A stretch of DNA of 50,160 nucleotides from Desulfobacterales bacterium RIFOXYA12_FULL_46_15 (GTDB lineage Bacteria; Desulfobacterota; Desulfobacteria; Desulfobacterales; Desulfobacteraceae). Under the pieces are notes generated by a model, which saw only the letters and a list, made by a program, of their open reading frames with translations, ran no database searches and was not told the DNA's origin. Positions 25,983 through 34,942 of the stretch are shown here, piece after piece; position 1 is the stretch's first letter; each line of letters opens with the position of its first letter. The DNA lies in assembly GCA_001799395.1 (NCBI GenBank), contig MGTJ01000068.1, positions 1 through 50,160 of the forward strand, written 5' to 3'. Position numbers and translations under genes: made by a program.

Positions 25983-27044
25983 ATGAATCTGCCGGCAAAA
26001 CCCCTTGTCATTCCCGTATTTATTCCCCATTCCGGTTGCCCCCATCAGTGTGCTTTCTGTAACCAGTCCGTTATAACCTCAAAAAAATTACCATTGCCAT
26101 GTCTTTTAGACATTGAAGAGTCAGTCAGCCAGTATCTGAAATTTAAAGGCAGACGGGAAAAGGTGGAGATCGCCTTTTTCGGTGGTAATTTTCTGGGGCT
26201 TAGCCGGGAAACCCTTATCTGCCTGCTGGATTATATAAAACCCTATATCCGTGAAAATAAAATTCACGGCATCCGGTTTTCCACCCGTCCTGATACAATC
26301 ACACAGGAAACCCTTGAACTGATTTCACCCTATCCCATATCTGCAGTTGAAATCGGGGTCCAGTCCATGAATGATAAGGTTCTTTTTGCATCAAAAAGAG
26401 GACATACCAGCCTTGATATCATCAATGCCATGGCAAGACTCAAACAAATCCCGGTGAAAATCGGGGTTCAGGTCATGGTGGGGTTGCCAAAGGATGATGA
26501 AACATCATTATTTGAGAGCACACGGAAAATCGCCGGTCTTTTACCTGATTTTGCAAGAATCTATCCTTTAATGGTGCTGAAGGGCAGCATGATGGAGAAA
26601 TGGTATGCCCAAGGCCGGTATCAACCCCTGGACTTGCCGGAGGCGACACGGCTTGCCAAAGAGATGTATCGGATATTCCGGGCAGCCGGTATCGATGTGA
26701 TTCGTATGGGACTCCAGGCATCGGATATGATGGAGGACCCGTCCATGGTCCTTGCCGGCCCATGGCACCCGGCCTTCGGACATCTCGTTTTTTCAGAAAT
26801 GATGTATGACACCGTTTGTGAGAGAATTGACCGATGCCCGGATCTTTACAGGCCAGAGACGCTTGTCCTGACGGTTCACTCAAGATCCGTATCCAGGCTG
26901 AGAGGAGAGAAAAACAGCAATATGAAAAAATTGAATATAAAATATCCGGGGCATGAATTTATAACCCGTACGGATGATGATCTTGACATGGATGATATCG
27001 AAATTCATGGATGTGATAAAATAAATAAAGGAAGAACAGAATGA
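25983..27044 (+). CDS. Elp3-like radical SAM protein
   Basis: This radical S-adenosylmethionine protein of about 353 residues carries the cluster motif Cx3Cx2C in SGCPHQCAFCNQ near residue 20, then FFGGNFLGL, the glycine-rich SAM-binding strand, and VEIGVQSMNDKVL, typical of the Elp3/HemN-like branch. It lacks the acetyltransferase domain of true Elp3. The same family often lies beside rnc in other bacteria (recalled, not checked), and here it follows the PHP-RNase III gene by 13 bases. RNA modification is a reasonable guess, but the reaction is unknown. The frame extends to a TTG at 25977; the ATG at 25983 is preferred. The final codons overlap the dipeptidase start by 4 bases. Confidence 0.87.
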   Translation: MNLPAKPLVIPVFIPHSGCPHQCAFCNQSVITSKKLPLPCLLDIEESVSQYLKFKGRREKVEIAFFGGNFLGLSRETLICLLDYIKPYIRENKIHGIRFSTRPDTITQETLELISPYPISAVEIGVQSMNDKVLFASKRGHTSLDIINAMARLKQIPVKIGVQVMVGLPKDDETSLFESTRKIAGLLPDFARIYPLMVLKGSMMEKWYAQGRYQPLDLPEATRLAKEMYRIFRAAGIDVIRMGLQASDMMEDPSMVLAGPWHPAFGHLVFSEMMYDTVCERIDRCPDLYRPETLVLTVHSRSVSRLRGEKNSNMKKLNIKYPGHEFITRTDDDLDMDDIEIHGCDKINKGRTE

Positions 27045-28096
27045 AATTTTTTGATCTCCATTGCGATACCATTCAGAAAATAGTTGAAGCGGGAAAAGAT
27101 TTCAGCACATCCCCAAATCTTCATGTCAACCTGCCCGGTATTATTTCTTCAAATGTGGCGGCCCAGGTATTTGCTTGTTTTGTTCATGGTTCAGGCCGGT
27201 TTGGAAACCCGTTTCAAGCCTGCAATACCTACATTGATGCCATTGAGGAATTGATGAAAACCCATAATGACAGGCTGATCCCGGCCACATCCTCCCAAAC
27301 GATTTCCCTGGCTTTGGAATCCAAAGGAAAAACAGCCGTGATCATTGCCATCGAGGGTGCAACGCCTTTGATGGGAAAGGTGGAAGGTCTGGAGCATTTT
27401 TATAAAAGAGGAGTCAGGCTTCTCACCATTGCATGGGATGATAACGAATTTTGTGGAACCGTGTTTGGGGATAACAGCGGATTGACAAAATTGGGGGAGC
27501 ATCTTATCCGCTTTTGCAATGAACTCGGGGTTATAGTTGATGTATCCCATGCGTCGGACAAGGCTTTTTATGATATTGCCGCCATTACGAAAATTCCCTT
27601 TCTGGCAAGTCATTCCAATGCAAGGCATGTCTGCCCCAATAACAGGAATCTTACAGATGACATGATCCGGGTTATTGCCCAAAGAGGGGGCGTGATCGGG
27701 CTTGTTTTTGGATCCGGGTTTATCAGCCCCAAATACTATCAACAGGAAAAAGCCAACCGGGACAGGGTCATCAAAGGGCTCAGAGACAAGACCATGACAT
27801 TTCAGGATGCAGGGAAAATCAGCCGGAAGGCTTTATCCGGTTTGCCGGATGCCCCCCTTTCCCTCCTGGTGGAACATGTAAAATACATTTTGAATATAGG
27901 CGGTGAAGACTGTCTTGGACTGGGAAGTGATTTTGACGGCGTAGACAGTCTGCCGCAAGGCATGACCGGGGTTCAGTCCCTTCCTCTCTTGGTGATGGAA
28001 ATGGAGAGAATGGGTATTGCTCCCCGGGTTATTGATAAAATCTGTTATCAGAATACATACCGGTTTTTTAGCAGCAATATCCGGTCAGGTTTTTGA
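27041..28096 (+). CDS. Membrane dipeptidase (peptidase family M19)
   Basis: This is a 351-residue zinc dipeptidase of the renal dipeptidase family. The metal ligands are visible in FFDLHCDT (His and Asp), IAIEGATPL (bridging Glu), VDVSHASDK and FLASHSNARH, and the late LGLGSDFDG motif is present. No signal peptide or lipid anchor is seen, so it is predicted to be cytoplasmic. Bacterial members cleave varied dipeptides, including D-amino acid and beta-lactam-like substrates. It is translationally coupled to the radical SAM gene (ATGA overlap), and a cell-wall penicillin-binding protein converges on it from the other side. Confidence 0.9.
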   Translation: MKFFDLHCDTIQKIVEAGKDFSTSPNLHVNLPGIISSNVAAQVFACFVHGSGRFGNPFQACNTYIDAIEELMKTHNDRLIPATSSQTISLALESKGKTAVIIAIEGATPLMGKVEGLEHFYKRGVRLLTIAWDDNEFCGTVFGDNSGLTKLGEHLIRFCNELGVIVDVSHASDKAFYDIAAITKIPFLASHSNARHVCPNNRNLTDDMIRVIAQRGGVIGLVFGSGFISPKYYQQEKANRDRVIKGLRDKTMTFQDAGKISRKALSGLPDAPLSLLVEHVKYILNIGGEDCLGLGSDFDGVDSLPQGMTGVQSLPLLVMEMERMGIAPRVIDKICYQNTYRFFSSNIRSGF

Positions 28097-28139
28097 ATGC
28101 AATGATTTGCCCTGATCATGCTTATAACCGGTTTCATTT

Positions 28140-30554
28140 TCAGATTCCTTCTTTATAGAAATCCTCAATCTCAGAAGCGTTATCCGGTTTGGATGAAGAT
28201 TCTGTCGGAACAGTCCCTTCCTTGAAACACTCAAAGATGGTTTCTTGAGAATTTGAAGCCGGCAGAAGTCCTGTTTTGGCATCAATTCTGGCAAAGACAA
28301 TACCTTCAGGAACTGTAAAAGATCTAACCGGTTTCCCTTCCAGGGCTTTTTTCATATAATTGAGCCAGATGGGGGCGGCAGCCTTTGAACCGGTTTCGTC
28401 TTTACCGAGAGGGGCTTCCTGGTCAAGACCGACCCAGACGCCTGTGGTGTATCTGGGGGTATACCCGACAAACCATGCATCATAGAGGTTGTTGGTCGTT
28501 CCTGTTTTTCCTGCAGCCGGCCGGTTAAGTGCCAGAATCTTTTTTCCGGTTCCTGTTTTTATAACACTTTCCAGGATGCTTGTCATAATATAAGCAGTAT
28601 CCATATCAATGACTTTTTTCCGGATGAGTTGAGCGCTTTCTAAGAGTTTCCCGTTCCGGTCCTCTATTTTTGTGATAAAGACAGGTTCAATGGAATACCC
28701 AAGGTTGGAAAAGACGGAATAGACGTTTACAAGTTCAAGCAGGGAAACACCGGATGAGCCCAGTGCAATGGATAGATTGCGACCAATTTCTGAAGTGATT
28801 CCAAGCTTTTTTGCATAGTCGATGACATAGTCTAACCCGATATCCTGAAGGATTTTAATGGTGACGATATTTCTTGATTTTGCAAGTGCTTCACGAAAAA
28901 GGGTGGGGCCGTAAAATTTCTCACCATAATTACGCGGCTCCCATATATTACCACTATAAGGGTCTTCAAAAACAATCGGGGAATCAAGGATAGTGCTTGC
29001 TGCCGTATATCCCTTATCAAGGGCTGCAGCATAAACAATGGGTTTGAATGCACTTCCGGGCTGGCGTCTGGACTGATAGGCCCGGTTGAATTGGCTGTTT
29101 CTATAGTCCCGGCCGCCGATCATTGCTTTGACATGACCGGTTTCTGCTTCAATGCTCAATAAAGCGGATTCGGCAACAGGCTCCTGGTCCAGTGTGAATT
29201 CAAGGTCGCCATCTTTTGCAGAATCATTGAGCAGCTTCACCAGTATGACATCTCCGGATTTGAAAACCTGGGAAGGGTTTTTTACTTTTTCTTCATAATC
29301 GAAAATTTCAGGATTGGGTTTCCTTGCCCAGGTCATGGTTTCAAGTTTGATGATGCCTTGGGAATTTCCGACCCTGACCCGGGTGAGGGCGTGTTCATCG
29401 TCGATGCTGAGAACGACTCCCTGATATGAAATGTTTTTTTCCAATACTGAAGTTCCTATATTTTCAGATACTTCCCGGCAGAAATGTTCTATTTCAAGGC
29501 TGGAAATATTTTTTAGAGGACCCCGGTATCCCATACGCCGGTCCAGTTCCATCAGGCCCTGGGCCACCGCATCCGTTCCGAATTTCTGAAGTTCAATATT
29601 GACGGCTGTATGAATCTGAAGGCCTTGATTATAGAGTTCATCTTTGCCATAGGTTTTTTCAACATAACGCCGTACATGTTCCGTATAGCAGGGCACACTC
29701 TCGATAAACCAGTTTTTTCTTGGCTTGATATCCAGTTTCTGATTCATTGCGTCCGTGGCTTCAAGATTTGTAATGAGGTTGTCTTCCTTCATGCGGTTCA
29801 ATACATAAATCTGCCGCTGTCTTGCCTTGTCCGGAAAGCTGAAGGGTGAATATTTGCTTGGTGCCTGGGGTAGTCCTGCCAGCATTGAGCATTCTGCCAG
29901 GTTAAGGTCTTTTGTATGTTTTCCAAAATAGTTTTCAGATGCCGATTCCACGCCATAGGCACCGTGACCCAGGTAAATCTGGTTTAAATAAAGAAAGAGG
30001 ATCTCATCCTTTGTAAAATTTTTTTCGATCCTGTAGGCCAGGATGGCTTCTTTAAGCTTTCTCTTATAAGTCCGCTCCGGAGTCAGGAGAAAGGATTTGG
30101 TGACCTGCTGGGTAATTGTGGATCCTCCCTGAACGATCTCACCGGCCCTAAAATTTTTCACAGATGCCCGGAGAATGGATATAATATCAATTCCGGGGTG
30201 TTCACGGAATCTTGAGTCTTCTGCTGCAATAAAAGCATTGATAAGGTTCTGCGGCATTTCAGATAAGGGAATGACAATTCTTCGTTCTTCAAAAAATTCA
30301 CCGATTTTTCTTCCGTCATCTGAAAAAACATTGGTAACGATGGGCGGATGGTAATCACTGAGAGTGTTGATTTTCGGCAGATCCTGATTCAGATAGGAAT
30401 AGAGGCCGATAAGACCTGCGGTTCCCAGGAGACCTGTGAGTATGAATAAAATAAATATCCATTTTATGCAGAAAAGGATGATATGGCTTTCTTTTTTTTT
30501 GCTTCTCTGTTTGAGTACCTCTGATTTGCTTTTTATTTTTGTCATAATACCCAT
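28140..30554 (-). CDS. mrcA: Class A penicillin-binding protein (PBP1A type)
   Basis: This is an 804-residue bifunctional peptidoglycan synthase anchored by one membrane helix (about residues 27-50). The glycosyltransferase 51 domain has the catalytic glutamate in FIAAEDSRFREHPG and the motifs GGSTITQQVTKSFLL and FLYLNQIYLGHGAYGVE. An OB-like insert follows. The transpeptidase domain carries the active-site serine near residue 500 (QPGSAFKP), SRN, and KTGTTNN. Residues 745-804 are an acidic tail. The frame offers two starts, ATG at 30554 and ATG at 30545; neither has a strong ribosome-binding site. The symbol follows the general class A nomenclature and does not imply strict orthology. Confidence 0.95.
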   Translation of the reverse strand: MGIMTKIKSKSEVLKQRSKKKESHIILFCIKWIFILFILTGLLGTAGLIGLYSYLNQDLPKINTLSDYHPPIVTNVFSDDGRKIGEFFEERRIVIPLSEMPQNLINAFIAAEDSRFREHPGIDIISILRASVKNFRAGEIVQGGSTITQQVTKSFLLTPERTYKRKLKEAILAYRIEKNFTKDEILFLYLNQIYLGHGAYGVESASENYFGKHTKDLNLAECSMLAGLPQAPSKYSPFSFPDKARQRQIYVLNRMKEDNLITNLEATDAMNQKLDIKPRKNWFIESVPCYTEHVRRYVEKTYGKDELYNQGLQIHTAVNIELQKFGTDAVAQGLMELDRRMGYRGPLKNISSLEIEHFCREVSENIGTSVLEKNISYQGVVLSIDDEHALTRVRVGNSQGIIKLETMTWARKPNPEIFDYEEKVKNPSQVFKSGDVILVKLLNDSAKDGDLEFTLDQEPVAESALLSIEAETGHVKAMIGGRDYRNSQFNRAYQSRRQPGSAFKPIVYAAALDKGYTAASTILDSPIVFEDPYSGNIWEPRNYGEKFYGPTLFREALAKSRNIVTIKILQDIGLDYVIDYAKKLGITSEIGRNLSIALGSSGVSLLELVNVYSVFSNLGYSIEPVFITKIEDRNGKLLESAQLIRKKVIDMDTAYIMTSILESVIKTGTGKKILALNRPAAGKTGTTNNLYDAWFVGYTPRYTTGVWVGLDQEAPLGKDETGSKAAAPIWLNYMKKALEGKPVRSFTVPEGIVFARIDAKTGLLPASNSQETIFECFKEGTVPTESSSKPDNASEIEDFYKEGI

Positions 30555-30635
30555 TTAAATATTTTATTTTTCTGGTTATTACCAGATTACAGGATATAAG
30601 GCAATACTTATGAAAGCGGATTTATTTTTTAAAAA

Positions 30636-30664
30636 TTGACTTTTTTAACAATACCGGCTATTTA
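30636..30664 (+). promoter_or_regulatory. Promoter of the hisI-hisG-aminotransferase-engB-era run
   Basis: TTGACT (30636-30641), a 17-base spacer and TATTTA (30659-30664) lie about 45 bases ahead of the hisI start. No transcription break is apparent in the following six overlapping genes, so this promoter probably serves all of them. Confidence 0.5.
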
Positions 30665-30710
30665 GTTAAGTTTTGATTATTATAATGCATTGGGAGTTTG
30701 TTTGGATGTC

Positions 30711-31085
30711 ATGCTAAAACTAGATTTTAAAAAAAACAATGGATTGATTCCTGTCATAGCCCAGGATTACGGAACAGGAGAGGTTCTGATGCTTGCTTAT
30801 ATGAATGAACAGGCCTTTGAGGAAACCATGAGAAGCAAAAAGGCAACTTATTACAGCAGGTCAAGAAAGTCTTTATGGGTAAAAGGCGAAACATCCGGTC
30901 ATGTTCAGCATGTAAAAGAAATCAGGGTGGATTGTGACCTGGATACGATTCTTTTAAAGGTGGAGCAGATCGGTAATGCAGCCTGTCATAAAGGTTATAA
31001 GAGTTGTTTTTTTTCAAAAGTGGAAGAAAATGATCTAAAGATTACGGAGTCAATCATTTTTGATCCGGACGAGGTATATAAATAA
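30711..31085 (+). CDS. hisI: Phosphoribosyl-AMP cyclohydrolase
   Basis: This enzyme opens the adenine ring of phosphoribosyl-AMP in the third step of histidine synthesis. At 124 residues from the ATG it is the monofunctional form, without the HisE pyrophosphohydrolase domain. The family motifs are [33 protein letters not shown], and the metal site [12 protein letters not shown]...[14 protein letters not shown]. The frame extends to a TTG at 30690, but the ATG at 30711 fits the usual start just before the LDFKK segment. HisG follows with a one-base overlap. Other his genes except hisG are not in the window. Confidence 0.95.
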   Translation: MLKLDFKKNNGLIPVIAQDYGTGEVLMLAYMNEQAFEETMRSKKATYYSRSRKSLWVKGETSGHVQHVKEIRVDCDLDTILLKVEQIGNAACHKGYKSCFFSKVEENDLKITESIIFDPDEVYK

Positions 31086-31960
31086 TGGAAAAAATACTTA
31101 AATTAGGAATTCCCAAGGGAAGTCTTCAGGACGCAACCGTTAATCTTTTCAAACGTTCAGGATGGAAAATCAGTGTTGAAGGAAGAAGCTATTTCCCTGA
31201 TATTAATGATGATTCGATTGAATGTGCCCTGTGCCGGGCCCAGGAAATGTCCATCAATGTGGAAAGCGGTGTGATTGACGCAGGATTGACAGGTCTTGAC
31301 TGGATTGCCGAGCATGAATCCGATGTTCATGTGGTGACCAACCTGGTTTATTCAAAGGTCAGCAACCGGCCTGCCAGATGGGTAATCGCAGTGGCCAACG
31401 ACTCCTCCATAAAAACCCTTGAGGATCTTGCCGGGAAAACCATCTCAACCGAACTTGTCAAATTTACCACCCGGTTTTTCAAAGAAAGAAATATTAACGT
31501 CAATGTGAAATTTTCCTGGGGTGCCACAGAGGCAAAGATTGTTTCAGGGCTTGCCGATGCCATAGTTGAGATCACGGAAACCGAAAGCACCATCAGGGCC
31601 CATAACCTCCGGGTGATCCATGAAATGATGCAGACCAACACCCAGTTGATTGCCAATAAAAAAGCCTGGGAAAACACTCTGAAAAGAGAAAAGATAGAAC
31701 AGATCGCTATGCTGCTCCAGGGCGCACTCCTGGCTGAAAAGCTCGTGGGTATAAAAATGAATGTACCTGAAAATAAAATCGCCAAGGTTGTTTCTCTTTT
31801 GCCGAGCCTGAATGCACCCACCATTGCATCATTATATAATTCCGACTGGTATTCCGTTGAAAGCATTGTGGATACCGGGCTGGTCAGGGATCTTGTTCCA
31901 AAACTCCTGAAAGCCGGTGCTGAAGGCATTATTGAATACCCATTGAATAAGGTGCTTTAA
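31085..31960 (+). CDS. hisG: ATP phosphoribosyltransferase (long form)
   Basis: HisG joins ATP and phosphoribosyl pyrophosphate in the first step of histidine synthesis. At 291 residues it is the long, HisZ-independent form, with the two-lobed catalytic domain (LGIPKGSLQDATVNLFKRSG; ISTELVKFTTRFF; DAIVEITETESTIRAHNLRV) and a C-terminal ACT-like domain (about residues 215-291) that binds histidine for feedback inhibition. It starts on the last base of hisI and ends on the base before the aminotransferase ATG, so the three are translationally coupled. Confidence 0.95.
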   Translation: MEKILKLGIPKGSLQDATVNLFKRSGWKISVEGRSYFPDINDDSIECALCRAQEMSINVESGVIDAGLTGLDWIAEHESDVHVVTNLVYSKVSNRPARWVIAVANDSSIKTLEDLAGKTISTELVKFTTRFFKERNINVNVKFSWGATEAKIVSGLADAIVEITETESTIRAHNLRVIHEMMQTNTQLIANKKAWENTLKREKIEQIAMLLQGALLAEKLVGIKMNVPENKIAKVVSLLPSLNAPTIASLYNSDWYSVESIVDTGLVRDLVPKLLKAGAEGIIEYPLNKVL

Positions 31961-33115
31961 ATGGAACCTGCAAAACGATGTAATGCTATAACCCCCTTTA
32001 TTGTCATGGAGATTCTTGAAAAAATCCATAAAATGGAAGCATCTGGCATTGATGTGATTCACATGGAAATCGGAGAACCTGATTTCAATGTGCCCGAATG
32101 TGTCAATAAGGTCGGTATAGAGGCTTTTTTAAGCAATCAGACCCATTATACCCACAGCCTCGGTGATATCCGGCTGAGAGAGGCCGTCAGAGACTATCAC
32201 CAAAAGACTTACGGCACCACTATTGATCCGGGACAGATACTAGTGACGTCCGGTACTTCTCCTGCCATGCTCTTATTGTTTTCAGCCCTTGTCAACCCGG
32301 GAGACGAGATCATTATTTCCGATCCCCATTATGCCTGCTATGCCAATTTCATCACCTATGTGCAGGGAGTTCCGGTTACGGTTCCGATCTATGAGGATGA
32401 AGGGTTTATCTTTTCACCACAAGCCATTCAAAAAAAGATTACCTCCAGGACAAAGGCGATTTTTATCAATTCCCCGGCCAATCCGACCGGGGTTGTCATC
32501 CCTGAGGACAGGATGAAAGAGATTGTGGATGTCGCAAGGGCCAATGGTCTTTATGTCATTTCCGATGAAATATATCATGGTCTGGTGTATGAAGGTAAAG
32601 AACATTCAATTTTTGAATTTACCGATAAAGCCTTTGTTCTGAATGGTTTTTCAAAGCTTTTTGCCATGACTGGCCTGCGCCTGGGGTATTTGATTTCACC
32701 CCCTGAATTCGTCCGGGCTTTGCAGGTCCTGCAACAGAATTTTTTCATATGCGCCAATTCAGTTATCCAGCTTGCCGGGGCCGCAGCATTGACAGATGCA
32801 GACAAAGAAACCCGGGTCATGCGGGAAATTTACAACAGTCGCCGCGTCTACATGATTGATCGGTTAAAGCAGATGGGGTTTGGCATGGCAACGGAACCTA
32901 CCGGCGCATTTTATGTATTTGTCAATGCCAAGCATATTTCAACCGACTCCTATGCTCTTAGCCTTGATATTCTTGAAAAGGCCCATGTCGGTGTGACCCC
33001 TGGGATTGATTTCGGTGCAAACGGAGAAGGCTATCTGCGATTTTCCTATGCCAATTCCCTGGAGAATCTGAAAATCGGTCTTGACCGTGTGGAAGGATAT
33101 TTAAAAAAACAATGA
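31961..33115 (+). CDS. Class I/II pyridoxal-phosphate aminotransferase
   Basis: This is a 384-residue fold-type I aminotransferase of the aspartate/alanine aminotransferase branch. PLP binding is through K232 (NGFSKLFAMTGLRLGYL); the stretches SPANPTGVVIP and VISDEIYHGL supply the conserved Asn and Asp, and the C-terminal arginine sits in GYLRFSYAN. Its ATG follows the hisG stop without a gap. That position could mean it supplies histidinol-phosphate aminotransferase activity, but the sequence looks more like a general aspartate- or aromatic-type enzyme, so the substrate is left open. It overlaps engB by four bases (ATGA). Confidence 0.88.
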   Translation: MEPAKRCNAITPFIVMEILEKIHKMEASGIDVIHMEIGEPDFNVPECVNKVGIEAFLSNQTHYTHSLGDIRLREAVRDYHQKTYGTTIDPGQILVTSGTSPAMLLLFSALVNPGDEIIISDPHYACYANFITYVQGVPVTVPIYEDEGFIFSPQAIQKKITSRTKAIFINSPANPTGVVIPEDRMKEIVDVARANGLYVISDEIYHGLVYEGKEHSIFEFTDKAFVLNGFSKLFAMTGLRLGYLISPPEFVRALQVLQQNFFICANSVIQLAGAAALTDADKETRVMREIYNSRRVYMIDRLKQMGFGMATEPTGAFYVFVNAKHISTDSYALSLDILEKAHVGVTPGIDFGANGEGYLRFSYANSLENLKIGLDRVEGYLKKQ

Positions 33116-33705
33116 TCATTAAAACCGTCCAATTTGTTAAAAGTGCGGTAAAACCCTCCCAGTATCCTGAATATGATTTCCCTGAAATTGCCTTTGCAGG
33201 GCGATCCAATGTGGGAAAATCATCTCTAATCAATACGTTGATAAACCGGAAAGACATGGTGAAAACCAGTGCAAAACCCGGGTGCACACAGCTTATCAAT
33301 TTTTTTCTGGTAAACGAAGACCTTTCGTTTGTAGATCTCCCAGGGTATGGATATGCAAAAGTGTCAAGGGAAATAAGATCTCAATGGCAGCCCATGATCA
33401 ATCAGTATCTATCCGAGCGAAAAAATCTTTTAGGATTGATACTATTGATCGATATCCGCAGGGACCCTGAAAAAGAGGAATTTGATATGGTGAAATGGCT
33501 GGAAGGCCATGAACTGTCATATCTTTTGATATTGACCAAATCCGACAAGCTGTCAAAAACACAGCAGCAGAAAAGGCTTACTGCCATCTGTAATCTAATG
33601 AACCGGGAAACCGGCAGCACCATCCTTTTCTCATCAAAGACAAAACTTGGAAGGGATACGGTATTGCAGGAAATAATGAATTTATTGGATTGGAATAATG
33701 AATAA
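33112..33705 (+). CDS. engB: Ribosome biogenesis GTPase EngB (YsxC/YihA)
   Basis: This is a 197-residue GTPase needed for assembly of the large ribosomal subunit. Its G motifs are clear: G1 FAGRSNVGKSSLIN, G2 threonine in KPGCTQLINFF, G3 FVDLPGYGYAKV, G4 LTKSDKLSK and G5 FSSKTKLG. The length is typical. It overlaps the aminotransferase gene by 4 bases and era by 8 bases, so two ribosome-assembly GTPases are translated from one coupled unit. Confidence 0.96.
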   Translation: MIIKTVQFVKSAVKPSQYPEYDFPEIAFAGRSNVGKSSLINTLINRKDMVKTSAKPGCTQLINFFLVNEDLSFVDLPGYGYAKVSREIRSQWQPMINQYLSERKNLLGLILLIDIRRDPEKEEFDMVKWLEGHELSYLLILTKSDKLSKTQQQKRLTAICNLMNRETGSTILFSSKTKLGRDTVLQEIMNLLDWNNE

Positions 33706-34594
33706 TACAGACGAAAAGAATATCCGATCCGGATTTGTCGGCATCATCGGTGCTCCCAATGCCGGAAAATCAACACTCCTGAATCAGGTTTTAGGACAGA
33801 AGATCTCCATCACCTCCAAAAAGCCCCAGACTACCCGGGACAGGATACTGGGGATTGTCAACAGGCCTTTATCCCAGGTTATTTTTATTGATACTCCTGG
33901 GATACACCGGAGCAAAAGCCTTTTTAACAGGCGAATAGTTGACCAGGCCGTTCTGGCTATGGAAGACGTGGATATTATCCTGTTTATGATTGATGCGTTT
34001 TCCAGAAATCATACTGCAGAGAAGATGATTCTGGCTCAACTGAAAAAAACCCCAAAGCCGGTGATTCTCGCATTGAATAAAATTGACCTTGTGAAAAAAG
34101 ATCAGGTGTATACCCTGGTTGAGGAATTTAAAAAATTACATGATTTCAAGGCCATTGTTCCTGTCTCTGCCGAAAAAGGGGTCCAGTTGGAAGATCTTTT
34201 AAATGAAATAGAGAATTCATTGCCAAAAGGGGATAGGCTTTATCCTGAAGAAACATTGACCGATGTTTCGGAAAGATTCCTGGTAAAAGAGATGATCAGG
34301 GAAAAGGTATTCCGGTTGACCGGGATGGAAATCCCTTATTCGAGTGCTGTTACAGTGGATTCATTTACCGTTGAGAAAAGACTTGTTGTTATTCATGCAA
34401 GCATTCATGTGATCAAGGATTCCCAGAAAGGAATCATTATCGGAAAAAAGGGAGCCATGTTGACAAAGATCGGGGAAAAAGCAAGAAAAGATATTGAAGA
34501 GATGATCGGCAAAAAAGTTCTCTTGAAACTGTTTGTAAAAGTGACCCGGAACTGGGTTGAAAATGAAAGAATTCTCTCTGAGTTCGGCTATTGA
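33698..34594 (+). CDS. era: GTPase Era
   Basis: This is a 298-residue essential GTPase that binds the 3' end of 16S rRNA and checks small-subunit maturation. G motifs are GIIGAPNAGKSTLLN, KPQTTRD, FIDTPGIHRSK, ALNKIDLV and PVSAEKGVQ. The C-terminal KH domain has IIIGKKGAMLTKIGEKARKDIE, the RNA-binding GxxG loop. It is linked in order with engB. The last 32-38 bases are shared with the start of the HNH gene in another frame. In many bacteria era lies next to rnc; here the RNase III fusion gene is about 7.7 kb upstream. Confidence 0.97.
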   Translation: MNNTDEKNIRSGFVGIIGAPNAGKSTLLNQVLGQKISITSKKPQTTRDRILGIVNRPLSQVIFIDTPGIHRSKSLFNRRIVDQAVLAMEDVDIILFMIDAFSRNHTAEKMILAQLKKTPKPVILALNKIDLVKKDQVYTLVEEFKKLHDFKAIVPVSAEKGVQLEDLLNEIENSLPKGDRLYPEETLTDVSERFLVKEMIREKVFRLTGMEIPYSSAVTVDSFTVEKRLVVIHASIHVIKDSQKGIIIGKKGAMLTKIGEKARKDIEEMIGKKVLLKLFVKVTRNWVENERILSEFGY

Positions 34595-34889
34595 CGGTAT
34601 GGATCGGTTTTTAACCTTAACAGACGAAGTTTTCCTGAAAAAAGAACGGGACAAAGCAAGAAAGCTAAAGTCAAGCCAGTGGTGGAAACGCAAACGCTCT
34701 ACAGGAATCTGTCATTATTGCAAACAAGTCTTCCCCCCAGGGGAATTGACCATGGATCATATCATTCCCCTTTCAAGAGGCGGCAGGACGGAGAAATTCA
34801 ATGTAACGGCCTGTTGCAAAGCATGCAATACGAAAAAAAGAAAATTTCTTCCTTCTGAGTGGGATGAATATATGTCGTCTTTAAAATAA
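34563..34889 (+). CDS. Small HNH endonuclease family protein
   Basis: This is a protein of about 108 residues with a single HNH module. A zinc ribbon is formed by CHYCKQ and CCKACN, and between them lies the nuclease core LTMDHIIPLSRGGRTEKFN, containing the catalytic His pair and the metal-binding Asn. The N-terminal 45 residues are helical and basic. The likely ATG is 32 bases inside the era gene; an ATG at 34599 just past the era stop is an alternative. The target is unknown. The operon position hints at RNA- or DNA-linked housekeeping rather than a restriction system, since no methylase or phage gene is near. Confidence 0.85.
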   Translation: MKEFSLSSAIDGMDRFLTLTDEVFLKKERDKARKLKSSQWWKRKRSTGICHYCKQVFPPGELTMDHIIPLSRGGRTEKFNVTACCKACNTKKRKFLPSEWDEYMSSLK

Positions 34890-34942
34890 AAAGAGTGGTA
34901 AAAATGATTTCCCACTCTTTTTATTTTTATGGATGCAAAGGC

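Noticed and set aside
34563-34889. HNH gene as part of a restriction or homing system
   Set aside because: No methyltransferase, intron, intein or phage gene is nearby, and the gene is embedded in a housekeeping operon.
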